Source: Ruminococcus_G sp050944435
Lineage (GTDB): Bacteria > Bacillota > Clostridia > Lachnospirales > Lachnospiraceae
Direction: 5' to 3'
NCBI GenBank assembly: GCA_050944435.1
Contig: JBMNRB010000029.1
Span: 1-31,768, forward strand
Length of the DNA: 31,768 nucleotides
Positions 21,603 to 29,254 of this stretch are shown piece after piece. The notes under the pieces were generated by a model. The model searched no databases. It saw only the letters and a list, made by a program, of their open reading frames with translations, and was not told where the DNA came from. Position numbers and translations under genes: made by a program. Positions within the stretch are counted from its first letter, which is position 1; each line of letters opens with the position of its first letter.

Positions 21603-22563
21603 AATATAACTCCTCCTTGTTTTCCTTAAGCTTACAGGCAATATCACTGATCTTCCTCAGTCTGTGGTTAACCCCCGACTTACCCACGCTGGGCGTCAGC
21701 ATCAAACCCAACTCCTTCAGTGTCGCCTCCGGATATTCCAGTCTCAGCGCCGCAACCTCCTCCAGCCCTTCAGGGAGATGATTCAGGCCGATCTGATCCT
21801 GTATGTATCGAATATCCTCGATCTGCTTAACCGCTGCCGAAACCGTCTTATTAATATTCGCAGCTTCACAGTTCACCTTGCGATTCACATTATTTCTCAT
21901 CTCTTTGAGGATTCTGATATTTTCCAGATTCATCAGCGAAACATTCGCTTCTGTCAAAGCCAGAAAATCCACAATCTGCGCCCCTTCTTTGATATAAACC
22001 ACATAGTGCTTTTTCCGCCCTACAATTTTGGCGTCAATTTCAAGGCTCACCATAATCTCCTGAAGCTGTTCTGCTTTCTCTTTTGAACTGCAGACAATTT
22101 CCAGATGATAAAATTTTTCCGGTGCGCTGATGGAACCCGCCGCCAGAAAAGCGCCTCTCACAAACGCCCGTTTGCAGCAGTTCCTCTGAACAACCAAATG
22201 GCTGACCAGAGCAATTTCATCATCCACCGTCTGATCCGCCTTAAGAAAACGCATAGCCTTTAAAAGCCTTATGGAATCCTCATGTGAAAAAATTGTAATC
22301 AGATATACATTGCTTTTTTTCAGATACTGATTGCGCCGAATCACAATTTCCGTTTCTATCTTAAATCCTTTTTTCAATAATGTAAAGCATTTTCTTGCCA
22401 CAGCGGCATTTTCCGTATGTATTTTGATGGAATACTCATCCTTTTCTGAAATCATCACATCTGCGCACATACTGATAATGGCCGCCAGCTCCGCCAGCTG
22501 ACAGTGGCGCGCCGCTGAAAACTGCCGCGACAACTCCTCTTTTACATCGCCCGAAAAAGACAT
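21595..22563 (-). CDS. whiA: WhiA-family DNA-binding regulator
   Basis: Protein of 322 residues of the WhiA family, which combines a LAGLIDADG-homing-endonuclease-like N-terminal domain without nuclease activity and a C-terminal helix-turn-helix. MSFSGDVKEELSRQFSAARH and KRAFVRGAFLAAGSISAPEK are typical of the first domain; EYPEATLKELGLMLTPSVGK and GVNHRLRKISDIA of the second. It controls sporulation-septation in Streptomyces and affects division and nucleoid biology in Bacillus. It is 32 bp after rapZ. The yvcK gene expected between them is missing. Confidence 0.96.
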   Translation of the reverse strand: MSFSGDVKEELSRQFSAARHCQLAELAAIISMCADVMISEKDEYSIKIHTENAAVARKCFTLLKKGFKIETEIVIRRNQYLKKSNVYLITIFSHEDSIRLLKAMRFLKADQTVDDEIALVSHLVVQRNCCKRAFVRGAFLAAGSISAPEKFYHLEIVCSSKEKAEQLQEIMVSLEIDAKIVGRKKHYVVYIKEGAQIVDFLALTEANVSLMNLENIRILKEMRNNVNRKVNCEAANINKTVSAAVKQIEDIRYIQDQIGLNHLPEGLEEVAALRLEYPEATLKELGLMLTPSVGKSGVNHRLRKISDIACKLKENKEELYYD

Positions 22564-22595
22564 CTATTTTCTCTCCTCCACCGCTGCTTTGCCGT

Positions 22596-23477
22596 CTAGC
22601 TCCGTTTAGTCACCCCGTCTTTTCCAATATCCCGGTGTTCAATCCGTATTCCATACTCTTCTTCCGTTCCCAAACGGCAGTATAATTCATTGGCCAGGGT
22701 TACGGAACGGTGCTTTCCGCCTGTACATCCAACGGCTACCACCAGTTGATTTTTCCCTTCCAGCACGTAATTAGGAATCAGGAAAGATATCATATCTGTC
22801 AGTTTATCCAGGAACTGCACCGCTGCGTCATATCCCATCACATAGTCCCGAACCAGCATATCATTGCCAGTCAGGGGACGCAGACTCTCTACATAATAAG
22901 GATTGGGAAGAAAACGCACGTCAAAAACAAGATCCGCGTCTTCCGGAATTCCGTATTTAAATCCGAAAGACAAAATGGTAATCATCAGATTCTTAAATTT
23001 CTGATTCTTCACAAAAATCTTATCCAGCTCCGCCTTCAGCTCCCGCGTCAGCAGGTGACTGGTATCCAGAATATAATCCGCGTGTTTTTTCAGAAAAACA
23101 AGCTTCTCTCTCTCAGCCCGAATACCTCCGTCAACTCTTCCTCCGCCTGCAAGGGGATGATTTCTGCGGGTTTCCTTATACCTTTTAATAAGAACTTCAT
23201 CATCTGCATCCAAGAATAATATTTCATATTCAATTCTGCTGGCAGTCATATGCTCCAGAACCGCCTCCAGCTGATCCAGCGCCTTCCCGCTTCGCACGTC
23301 TACGCCCAGGGCCGCTTTCTGAATTCCCTGGGGAACACTTTCAACCGCAAACTGAGCGAATTTCTCCATCAGAGGGATCGGAAGATTATCCACACAGAAA
23401 TACCCGGCATCTTCCAGCATCTTCAGGGCTGTACTTTTTCCCGCTCCGGACATACCGGTCACAATCACAAACCGCAC
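22596..23477 (-). CDS. rapZ: RapZ/YvcJ-family nucleotide-binding protein
   Basis: P-loop protein of 293 residues. Walker A is GMSGAGKS at 8-15, and the C-terminal RapZ domain includes VAVGCTGGKHRSVTLANELY. In E. coli the homologue is an RNase E adaptor controlling glmS; in Bacillus the homologue YvcJ binds ATP and GTP. Its role in clostridia is less clear. Start codon GTG (minus strand GTGCGGTTTGTG) with GAGGAG seven bases upstream. It lies 21 bp after murB and 32 bp before whiA. Confidence 0.95.
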   Translation of the reverse strand: MRFVIVTGMSGAGKSTALKMLEDAGYFCVDNLPIPLMEKFAQFAVESVPQGIQKAALGVDVRSGKALDQLEAVLEHMTASRIEYEILFLDADDEVLIKRYKETRRNHPLAGGGRVDGGIRAEREKLVFLKKHADYILDTSHLLTRELKAELDKIFVKNQKFKNLMITILSFGFKYGIPEDADLVFDVRFLPNPYYVESLRPLTGNDMLVRDYVMGYDAAVQFLDKLTDMISFLIPNYVLEGKNQLVVAVGCTGGKHRSVTLANELYCRLGTEEEYGIRIEHRDIGKDGVTKRS

Positions 23478-23498
23478 AAAACCACTCCTCTTCTTTTG

Positions 23499-24410
23499 TC
23501 AAAATTCGCCCAAAAACTTCACTTCCGGTTCCAGCTTTACCTGAAATTTCTCCCATACTTTCTTCTGCACATTCTCCATTAAGGTCCGGATATCCGCTGC
23601 CGTTCCCCCCTGATCATTGATCACAAAACCGCAATGCTTTTCTGAAACAGAAGCGCCGCCCACACGGTATCCTCTAAGCCCTGCATCCATAATCAGTTTC
23701 CCTGCAAAGTATCCTTCCGGCCGTTTAAACGTACTTCCTGCGCTGGGGTATTCCAGGGGCTGCTTTTCTATTCTCTTCTTTTTCAGCTCTTCCATCCGCG
23801 CCGAAATCCGGGACGCCTCTCCTTTCTGAAGCTGCAGCGCCGCCTCCAGCACAACGTACCCCTTTTCTTTAATCACGCTGGTCCGATAGCCCAACTCCAG
23901 TTTTTCCGAAGGTATTTCCTCTATCTCTCCATTCTCTTTGAGAACGGTCACACTCTTTAAAATATCTTTCATCTCTCCGCCGTAGGCGCCGGCATTCATC
24001 ACTGCGGCGCCGCCCACAGTGCCTGGTATTCCACAGGCAAATTCCATCCCCGTAAGCGACTCCCCAAGAGCGCATGCGCCGATCCTGGACAGCAGCGCCC
24101 CTGCCTGGGCCTCTATCTGTCCTTCTTTTATCTCTATCCGGCTCATATTTTTGTAGATCTGGATGATAACCCCGCGGTATCCCCGGTCGCCCACCAGCAG
24201 ATTGCTTCCATTTCCAATCACATACCATGGAACATTCTGTCTCCGGCAAAGGCCGATCACCTGTTTTACCTGCAGTGAATCCTCAGGAACAACAAAATAA
24301 TCCGCCGGCCCTCCCACACGAAAGGTAGTGTGGTTTTTCATCAATTCTCCCCGGAGTATCTGATCCGTTCGCAGGCATCCGCATAATTCTCTGTAAAATG
24401 TCTCTTTCAA
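23499..24410 (-). CDS. murB: UDP-N-acetylenolpyruvoylglucosamine reductase
   Basis: Flavoenzyme that makes UDP-N-acetylmuramate for peptidoglycan, 303 residues. The FAD-binding region contains KNHTTFRVGGPADYFVVPED and VIGNGSNLLVGDRGYRG. The catalytic serine motif AGSTFKRPEGYFAGKLI and the shortened C-terminal domain ending EPEVKFLGEF identify the type II enzyme. There is no ATG in place: the start is TTG at 24410, with AAGGGA about 6 bases upstream. The 23 residues before the next Met (FYRELCGCL and so on) are family-typical, supporting the TTG. Confidence 0.95.
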   Translation of the reverse strand: MKETFYRELCGCLRTDQILRGELMKNHTTFRVGGPADYFVVPEDSLQVKQVIGLCRRQNVPWYVIGNGSNLLVGDRGYRGVIIQIYKNMSRIEIKEGQIEAQAGALLSRIGACALGESLTGMEFACGIPGTVGGAAVMNAGAYGGEMKDILKSVTVLKENGEIEEIPSEKLELGYRTSVIKEKGYVVLEAALQLQKGEASRISARMEELKKKRIEKQPLEYPSAGSTFKRPEGYFAGKLIMDAGLRGYRVGGASVSEKHCGFVINDQGGTAADIRTLMENVQKKVWEKFQVKLEPEVKFLGEF

Positions 24411-24451
24411 AACTTATCCCTTCTCATCTTTACTTTTTTACACTTTATCCT

Positions 24452-24474
24452 TCCGGCATTCCATTTATGCCGGA
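24452..24474 (-). promoter_or_regulatory. Hairpin directly after the tcdA stop codon
   Basis: TCCGGCAT/ATGCCGGA, an 8-bp perfect stem with a 7-base loop, starts immediately after the TAG stop codon. The tract that follows (AGGATAAAG) is not T-rich, so a transcription terminator is doubtful; it may mark a processing or weak attenuation site before murB. Confidence 0.4.
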
Positions 24475-25197
24475 CTATTTCCTGCCTGCCAGCAGATCCC
24501 GGATCACTTCGCCCGCCAGCAAAAGTCCTGCCACCGAAGGTACAAAAGAAATACTTCCCGGTACGGGATGATTCGTGCTGCCTTTCTTTTCATCTATTTC
24601 CGTTTTTCTTTTTACCGGCACTTCTTTTGAATAGAGTACTTTTACTTTTCTGATTCTGCGTTTTTTCAATTCCTGGCGCATCACCTTAGCAAGAGGGCAG
24701 ACGCTGGTCTTGGAAATATCTGTAATCTCAAATTTCAGCGGATCCAGTTTATTGCCCGTCCCCATGGAACAGATAATCGGAACCCCCGCCTTTTTTGCGT
24801 TTTCAATCAAGAGCAGCTTGGATGAAACCGTATCGATGGCGTCCACGATATAATCGTAGGATTTCAAATCAAACAGCTCCGCCGTCTCATCGTTGTAAAA
24901 CGTCTGATACGTATGCACCAGAATATCTGAATCAATATCCCGCACCCTGGCTTTCGCCACCTCTGTCTTGGATTTTCCCACCGTTGAATGCAGCGCGTAC
25001 AGCTGCCGGTTAATATTTGATTTGGAAATCACATCGTGATCCACCAGAATCAGAGAACCGATTCCGCAGCGCGCCAGAGCCTCAACCGCATACGATCCCA
25101 CTCCGCCCAGACCGAATACCGCCACCTTAGCTCTCGCCAGCAGTGAAACACCTTTTTCGCCTATTAAAATTTCCGTCCTGCTAAACTCCTGCTGCAA
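24475..25197 (-). CDS. tcdA: tRNA threonylcarbamoyladenosine dehydratase (E1-like)
   Basis: ThiF/E1-superfamily enzyme of 240 residues, expected to cyclise t6A37 of tRNA to ct6A using ATP. The nucleotide-binding loop GLGGVGSYAVEALAR is at 29-43, the Asp and Arg adenylation residues are in LVDHDVISKSNINRQ, and VDAIDTVSSKLLLIE plus CSMGTGNKLDP follow. The overall pattern fits TcdA/CsdL (YrvM) rather than ThiF or MoeB. Start codon TTG at 25197 with AGAGG eight bases upstream; no ATG is near. It has its own promoter and lies upstream of murB. Confidence 0.92.
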   Translation of the reverse strand: MQQEFSRTEILIGEKGVSLLARAKVAVFGLGGVGSYAVEALARCGIGSLILVDHDVISKSNINRQLYALHSTVGKSKTEVAKARVRDIDSDILVHTYQTFYNDETAELFDLKSYDYIVDAIDTVSSKLLLIENAKKAGVPIICSMGTGNKLDPLKFEITDISKTSVCPLAKVMRQELKKRRIRKVKVLYSKEVPVKRKTEIDEKKGSTNHPVPGSISFVPSVAGLLLAGEVIRDLLAGRK

Positions 25198-25229
25198 TCC
25201 CTTTTCCTCTCTTTTGTCCTTTTTTGCTT

Positions 25230-25258
25230 ATGATAGCAAAACAAAGGGGACAAGTCAA
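25230..25258 (-). promoter_or_regulatory. Promoter of tcdA
   Basis: Minus-strand TTGACT (25253-25258) and TATCAT (25230-25235) with a 17-bp spacer, about 33 bp before the TTG start. An inverted repeat, TTTTGCT/AGCAAAA, overlaps the -10 region and may serve as a weak terminator for spoVAE or an operator. Confidence 0.7.
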
Positions 25259-25267
25259 CCGATGGCC

Positions 25268-25624
25268 TCAGGATTTCATTTTTGGCCGGCAGATAAGACT
25301 GATCAGATAGCCAAAAATCAGCGCAGCGGAAATCCCCACAGCGCTGGCTGTGAACCCTCCCATAAACAGTCCCAGAAAGCCGTCCGTGTCCACCGCTTCT
25401 TTTATTCCCTTCCACAGAATATTTCCAAACCCCAGAAGAGGAACACTGGCGCCGCCGCCGGCGAATTCAAGGAAAGGTTCATAAACTCCCACAGCGCCCA
25501 GCAGGGCGCCGGAACATACCAACAGCACCATAACCCGCCCCGGCATCATCTTCGTTCTGTCCAAAAGGATTTGGACAAGGGCGCAGATCAGTCCTCCAAC
25601 CCAAAACGCATTCACATAATCCAT
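25268..25624 (-). CDS. spoVAE: Stage V sporulation protein AE (SpoVAE)
   Basis: Membrane protein of 118 residues with three to four hydrophobic segments, part of the SpoVA channel that moves dipicolinic acid into the forespore and out during germination. MDYVNAFWVGGLICALVQIL, GRVMVLLVCSGALLGAVGVY and EFAGGGASVPLLGFGNILWK match the family. It shares the fold of SpoVAC (separate entry); both contain a GGAG/GGG-A-VP core. It is 17 bp downstream of spoVAD and shares its sigma-G-type promoter. Confidence 0.95.
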   Translation of the reverse strand: MDYVNAFWVGGLICALVQILLDRTKMMPGRVMVLLVCSGALLGAVGVYEPFLEFAGGGASVPLLGFGNILWKGIKEAVDTDGFLGLFMGGFTASAVGISAALIFGYLISLICRPKMKS

Positions 25625-25641
25625 GACAAATTCCCTCCTTT

Positions 25642-26658
25642 TCAGCTGTCTGCATGTTCTAAAACCACTCCATGGGCGATTCCCGGCACACTATGTCCTT
25701 CATTGAAGCTCAATTTTGACAGCAGCGCCCCTGTAGGCACAAACAATACCCTTTTCCATTCTCCGCTCTCCAGTCTCGGAAGAACATATCCGGTAAAGAC
25801 CGTTGCCGCACAGCCGCATCCGCTGCCGCCGGCATGGGTATCCTGACTGTCCTGGTCATAGATCATCATCCCGCAGTCCAGGTGCTGCCGATGGATATCC
25901 CATCCCTTTTCTTTCAGAAGATCCAGCAGAATTCTCTGCCCGACATATCCCAGATCTCCGGTGATAATCCGGTCATAACTTTCCGGACTGCGCACAAAAT
26001 CTTTCAGATTCCCACAGATGGTATCACAGGCCGCCGGCGCCATACACGCCCCCATATTTTGAGAATCCTTCAGTCCGTAGTCTATGATTTTCCCGGTGGT
26101 TATTCCCGTTATCTTTACTTTGCTTTTTCGGGTGCCCAGCACACATGCGCCGCTGCCTGTGACCGTCCAGCTGGCCGACAGGGGTCTCTGATTTCCGTAT
26201 TCCAACGGGAAACGAAACTCTTTTTCCGCGCTTCCGAAATGGCTGGAAGTCAGAGAGAGAACGTAATCTCCATATCCGCCGGCCACGGCCATCGCTCCCA
26301 GACTCAACGCTTCCCCCATGGTGGAGCACGCCCCATAAAGGCCATACAAAGGAAGGCCCAGCGTCATGATCCCAAAGCTGGATGCAATGGACTGGGCCAG
26401 CAGATCGCCGGCAAAAATCATGCGGATTTGATCTTTCAAAATTCCCGCTTTTTGAATTGCAAGATCTGCCGCTTCTTTCTGCAGGGCGCTTTCCGCTTCT
26501 TCCCAGCTGTCTTTCCCCATCATGGGATCTTCCGAGGATTTGTCAAAACACAAGCCAAGCGGTCCTTCCTTTTCTTTACTGCCCACAATGGAAGAACCGC
26601 TTATCACATATACCTCTGTCTTCAGTTCAATACTTTGTTTTCCTGTTGTCTGTTTCAT
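25642..26658 (-). CDS. spoVAD: Stage V sporulation protein AD (SpoVAD)
   Basis: Thiolase-fold protein of 338 residues that binds dipicolinic acid in the SpoVA complex. YGLYGACSTMGEALSLGAMA holds the thiolase-like Cys region; SGACVLGTRKSKVKITGITT and HAGGSGCGCAATVFTGYVLP are also conserved. The start at 26658 is chosen because AGGG lies 6 bases upstream, whereas an alternative ATG at 26664 directly abuts it. It is separated from spoVAC by the ZIP and upp genes, so it is the head gene of its own transcription unit. Confidence 0.96.
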   Translation of the reverse strand: MKQTTGKQSIELKTEVYVISGSSIVGSKEKEGPLGLCFDKSSEDPMMGKDSWEEAESALQKEAADLAIQKAGILKDQIRMIFAGDLLAQSIASSFGIMTLGLPLYGLYGACSTMGEALSLGAMAVAGGYGDYVLSLTSSHFGSAEKEFRFPLEYGNQRPLSASWTVTGSGACVLGTRKSKVKITGITTGKIIDYGLKDSQNMGACMAPAACDTICGNLKDFVRSPESYDRIITGDLGYVGQRILLDLLKEKGWDIHRQHLDCGMMIYDQDSQDTHAGGSGCGCAATVFTGYVLPRLESGEWKRVLFVPTGALLSKLSFNEGHSVPGIAHGVVLEHADS

Positions 26659-26688
26659 GATCATCCCTGCCTTTTACTGAGTATGCTT

Positions 26689-26718
26689 TATTATGCCACA
26701 GGCAGGACAGATACATTC
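26689..26718 (-). promoter_or_regulatory. Sigma-G-type promoter upstream of spoVAD
   Basis: Minus-strand GAATG (26714-26718) and CATAATA (26689-26695) with an 18-bp spacer. They match the sigma-G consensus GHATR and CATWMTA at every position. The predicted start lies about 24 bases before spoVAD. The spoVA operon is a known sigma-G target in Bacillus. Confidence 0.75.
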
Positions 26719-26726
26719 TTTTAATT

Positions 26727-27356
26727 TTATTTCGTTCCAAAAATCCGATCCCCGGCATCACCCAGCCCGGGACATATGTATGCCTCCTCATTCAATTCCC
26801 GGTCTACGCAGCCGCAGTAGATCTGTATATCAGGATGCTCTCTGTGAAGACGTTCCAGTCCTTCCGGCGCCGCAATGATACACATAAACTTTATCTGTTT
26901 TCCGCCATGCCTTTTGATAAAATCTACGGCAGCGGCGGCTGAGCCTCCTGTGGCCAGCATAGGATCCAAAACCACAATGAGACGCTCCTCTATGGGATCC
27001 GGCAGTTTACAGTAATACTCGTGGGGTTCAAAGGTTTCATGATCCCGGTACAAACCGATGTGGCCCACTTTGGCAGAGGGTACCAGAGTCAAAAGGCCGC
27101 CCGTCATTCCCAAACCCGCGCGCAGAATAGGTACAATGGCCAGCTTTTTTCCGGCAATCACCGGAGCGTCACATACCTCCAGCGGCGTCTTTACCTTCAC
27201 AGAAACCGTTTTCAAATCCCGCAGCGCTTCATAGCCCATGAGCACCGCAATTTCTTCCACCAGTTTTCTGAACTCATTGGTTCCTGTCCGCTCATCCCTC
27301 AGTCGTGAAATTTTGTGACTGATCAGAGGATGATCCATTACGTATACATTTTCCAT
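26727..27356 (-). CDS. upp: Uracil phosphoribosyltransferase
   Basis: Pyrimidine salvage enzyme making UMP from uracil and PRPP, 209 residues. The PRPP-binding loop VVLDPMLATGGSAAAAVDFI and the uracil-binding C-terminus AYICPGLGDAGDRIFGTK are diagnostic; PILRAGLGMTGGLLTLVPSA is also conserved. It lies 15 bp after the ZIP gene, with AAAGGGGA as Shine-Dalgarno, so it is cotranscribed with it. Its place inside the spoVA gene set is unusual. Confidence 0.98.
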   Translation of the reverse strand: MENVYVMDHPLISHKISRLRDERTGTNEFRKLVEEIAVLMGYEALRDLKTVSVKVKTPLEVCDAPVIAGKKLAIVPILRAGLGMTGGLLTLVPSAKVGHIGLYRDHETFEPHEYYCKLPDPIEERLIVVLDPMLATGGSAAAAVDFIKRHGGKQIKFMCIIAAPEGLERLHREHPDIQIYCGCVDRELNEEAYICPGLGDAGDRIFGTK

Positions 27357-27371
27357 ATTGTCCCCTTTCTT

Positions 27372-28121
27372 TTATCCAAGATACCAGTCAATCAGAATCA
27401 TTACCATAAATCCCACCAGCAGGGAATAGGTTGCCTGCCGCTCGTATCCGTGACTGTGCGTCTCCGGTATCATCTCGTCGCTTACCACATAGATCATCGT
27501 TCCTCCCGCAAATGCCAGCGCAAAAGGCAGAACAGCCGACGCCGCACTTACAGCTCCGAATCCGATCATGGTGCCGATGATTTCAATTACTCCGGTAAAA
27601 CTGGCGATGAGAAACACCCGCATTTTGGGTACGCCAGCCATGATCAGCGGCGAGACGATCACCATGCCCTCCGGAATATTCTGCAGAGCGATTCCCAGGG
27701 CAACGGTAATTGCATTGCCGAGATTTTCCGTCCCGAATCCCACGCCAGCCGCCAGTCCTTCCGGAAGATTATGGATTGCGATGGCCAGCACAAAAAGCAT
27801 TACCTTATTCAGATGACTTTGTTTGTCTCCATGGGCCTCCTGATCCATCCCCGTAATTCTATGGAGATGGGGCGTCAGATAGTCCGCCCCGTTTAAAAAT
27901 ATCGCTCCCGCCAGAATGCCCGCCAGCGTCATCCAGACTTTCCCCTCCTCCAAAGAAGGAATAATCAGTCCAAGAACTGCGGCTCCCAGCATAATTCCGG
28001 CCGCAAATCCCAGAATCATATCGTTAAACCGATGGGGCACTTTCTGAAACAGAAATCCAATCAACACTCCTGCAATTGTCGCTCCGCCTACGCCAAAGGC
28101 CGTAATTAATGCAAGCTGCAT
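27372..28121 (-). CDS. ZIP-family divalent metal transporter
   Basis: Metal uptake transporter of 249 residues with about eight membrane segments. The two metal-site helices read HNLPEGLAAGV (117-127) and QNIPEGMVIVSP (147-158). The Gln in place of His in the second is seen in GufA/ZIP11-like members. A His/Asp-rich cytoplasmic loop lies at about 80-104 (PHLHRITGMDQEAHGDKQSH). Likely imports zinc or another divalent metal; selectivity is not determinable. Start ATG with AGGAGA upstream. Cotranscribed with upp; preceded by the repeat-rich gap. Confidence 0.92.
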   Translation of the reverse strand: MQLALITAFGVGGATIAGVLIGFLFQKVPHRFNDMILGFAAGIMLGAAVLGLIIPSLEEGKVWMTLAGILAGAIFLNGADYLTPHLHRITGMDQEAHGDKQSHLNKVMLFVLAIAIHNLPEGLAAGVGFGTENLGNAITVALGIALQNIPEGMVIVSPLIMAGVPKMRVFLIASFTGVIEIIGTMIGFGAVSAASAVLPFALAFAGGTMIYVVSDEMIPETHSHGYERQATYSLLVGFMVMILIDWYLG

Positions 28122-28159
28122 ATAAATTCTCCTGTTTTATGTAAACTTACCAAGAACTT

Positions 28160-28368
28160 CATGGGGTTCCCCATTCCTTCCTCATATTTTGGCTCTTCGC
28201 CTTTTCGTGATACCCCGGGTTTCTCCCTGCTTCGCACTCTCGAAACCCTGCAAAATATTCGGACTCCATGGGGCCCCTCCCCCATTCCTTCCTCATATTT
28301 TGGCGGAACCCAAGGTTCTGCACTTTCATGCAAGCATGAAATGCAGAACTTTTGGTTCCTGGTATCAC
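28160..28368. repeat. Composite repeat in the spoVAC-ZIP gap
   Basis: This 251-bp gap carries no credible gene. A 25-bp sequence occurs twice in direct orientation (28169-28193 and 28280-28304), each flanked on the plus-strand left by a CATGGGG/CCCC block. There is a strong hairpin with GTTCTGCA-C-TTTCATGC (28315-28331) paired to GCATGAAA-TGCAGAAC (28334-28349), enclosed by GGAACC/GGTTCC (28305-28310 with 28354-28359). A second hairpin is GGGTTTC/GAAACCC (28217-28223 with 28242-28248). GTGATACC (28207-28214) and GGTATCAC (28361-28368) frame the inner part. It looks like a dispersed intergenic or MITE-like repeat. Confidence 0.65.
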
Positions 28369-28372
28369 TATT

Positions 28373-28840
28373 TTACCACCAGGAGGCGATTTTTCCAACC
28401 CAGTAAATAAGACCTAATACCCAGGAACTGAAGATTCCGTAGAGGATCACCGGACCTGCGATGGTGAAGATTTTGGAGCCTTTTCCGAATACCTCTCCTT
28501 CTGTCTGATACTCCACCGCGGCTGCCGCAATGGAATTGGCGAAACCGGTAATAGGTACCAGCGTTCCTGCTCCTCCGAATTTTGCCAGTTTGGGGTACAC
28601 ATTCAGCCCCGTCAGCAGAGCACTCAAAAATACCAAAATCAGGGAACACCATGAGCCTGCCTTCTCCTGATCCAGTCCGTAATTTAAACCGGCGTTTACC
28701 AGAAACTGTCCCAATACGCAGATCAATCCGCCCATCAGAAAAGCCTTTGCCATATTAGCCGGCAGACTGTGTACCGGCGTAACTTTTTTTACATATTTCT
28801 CATATTCTTTTTTCTCTGTTTCACTTTTTACATGTTCCAT
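28373..28840 (-). CDS. spoVAC: Stage V sporulation protein AC (SpoVAC)
   Basis: Membrane protein of 155 residues, mechanosensitive channel component for dipicolinic acid in the spore inner membrane. A charged N-terminus precedes AKAFLMGGLICVLGQFLVNA; LAKFGGAGTLVPITGFANSI is the conserved core and YGIFSSWVLGLIYWVGKI the last segment. It begins 3 bp after spoVAB with AAAGGGTGG upstream. Normally spoVAD follows at once; here a 251-bp repeat region and two unrelated genes intervene. Confidence 0.96.
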   Translation of the reverse strand: MEHVKSETEKKEYEKYVKKVTPVHSLPANMAKAFLMGGLICVLGQFLVNAGLNYGLDQEKAGSWCSLILVFLSALLTGLNVYPKLAKFGGAGTLVPITGFANSIAAAAVEYQTEGEVFGKGSKIFTIAGPVILYGIFSSWVLGLIYWVGKIASWW

Positions 28841-28843
28841 CTC

Positions 28844-29254
28844 TTACCACCCTTTCCAGAAAAACAACAGGGAACCCACCGTTTTCCCCAGCGCCATACT
28901 GATAATGACAAAAGCAATTCCTTTTACCAATCCGATTCTTCGGAATAATATAGCGTAAATATCTACCACTTCTCCCAGCGCCACAATCCAGCTTCCAAGG
29001 AAAATACCCGCAAATGTTCCAAAGATCAGAAGACCGGCTTCTCCCACCGGGAGAGATATCCGGAACACCGTCAGCAGATTCCCGGCAATGGCTCCCAAAA
29101 TGGCGCAGTTTTCATACAGCATAATATGACCTGCCGTCCTGGTGATCCCCGCATATCGCGGGACGATTCCCAAACTGATGATAAAGGCCACCACTCCGCT
29201 GGCAATGGCCGCCCCAAAACACAGCCCCAGCAATCCCATCAAAATCTGTATCAT
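28844..29254 (-). CDS. spoVAB: Stage V sporulation protein AB (SpoVAB)
   Basis: Membrane protein of 136 residues with four to five hydrophobic segments. GVVAFIISLGIVPRYAGITR, the ILGAIAGNLLTVFRISLPVG region and WIVALGEVVDIYAILFRRIG match the family. It overlaps spoVAA by 4 bp (ATGA), a coupling arrangement. Needed for dipicolinic acid uptake in Bacillus; its molecular role is not established. Confidence 0.95.
   Translation of the reverse strand: MIQILMGLLGLCFGAAIASGVVAFIISLGIVPRYAGITRTAGHIMLYENCAILGAIAGNLLTVFRISLPVGEAGLLIFGTFAGIFLGSWIVALGEVVDIYAILFRRIGLVKGIAFVIISMALGKTVGSLLFFWKGW

Noticed and set aside
28169..28304. CRISPR array
   Set aside because: Only two copies of a 25-bp repeat with a structured 86-bp interval, and no cas genes nearby.
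28106..28406. Short overlapping frames on both strands in the spoVAC-ZIP gap
   Set aside because: They arise from the repeat itself (the same peptide fragment recurs with each repeat copy). Start signals are poor and there is no protein family.
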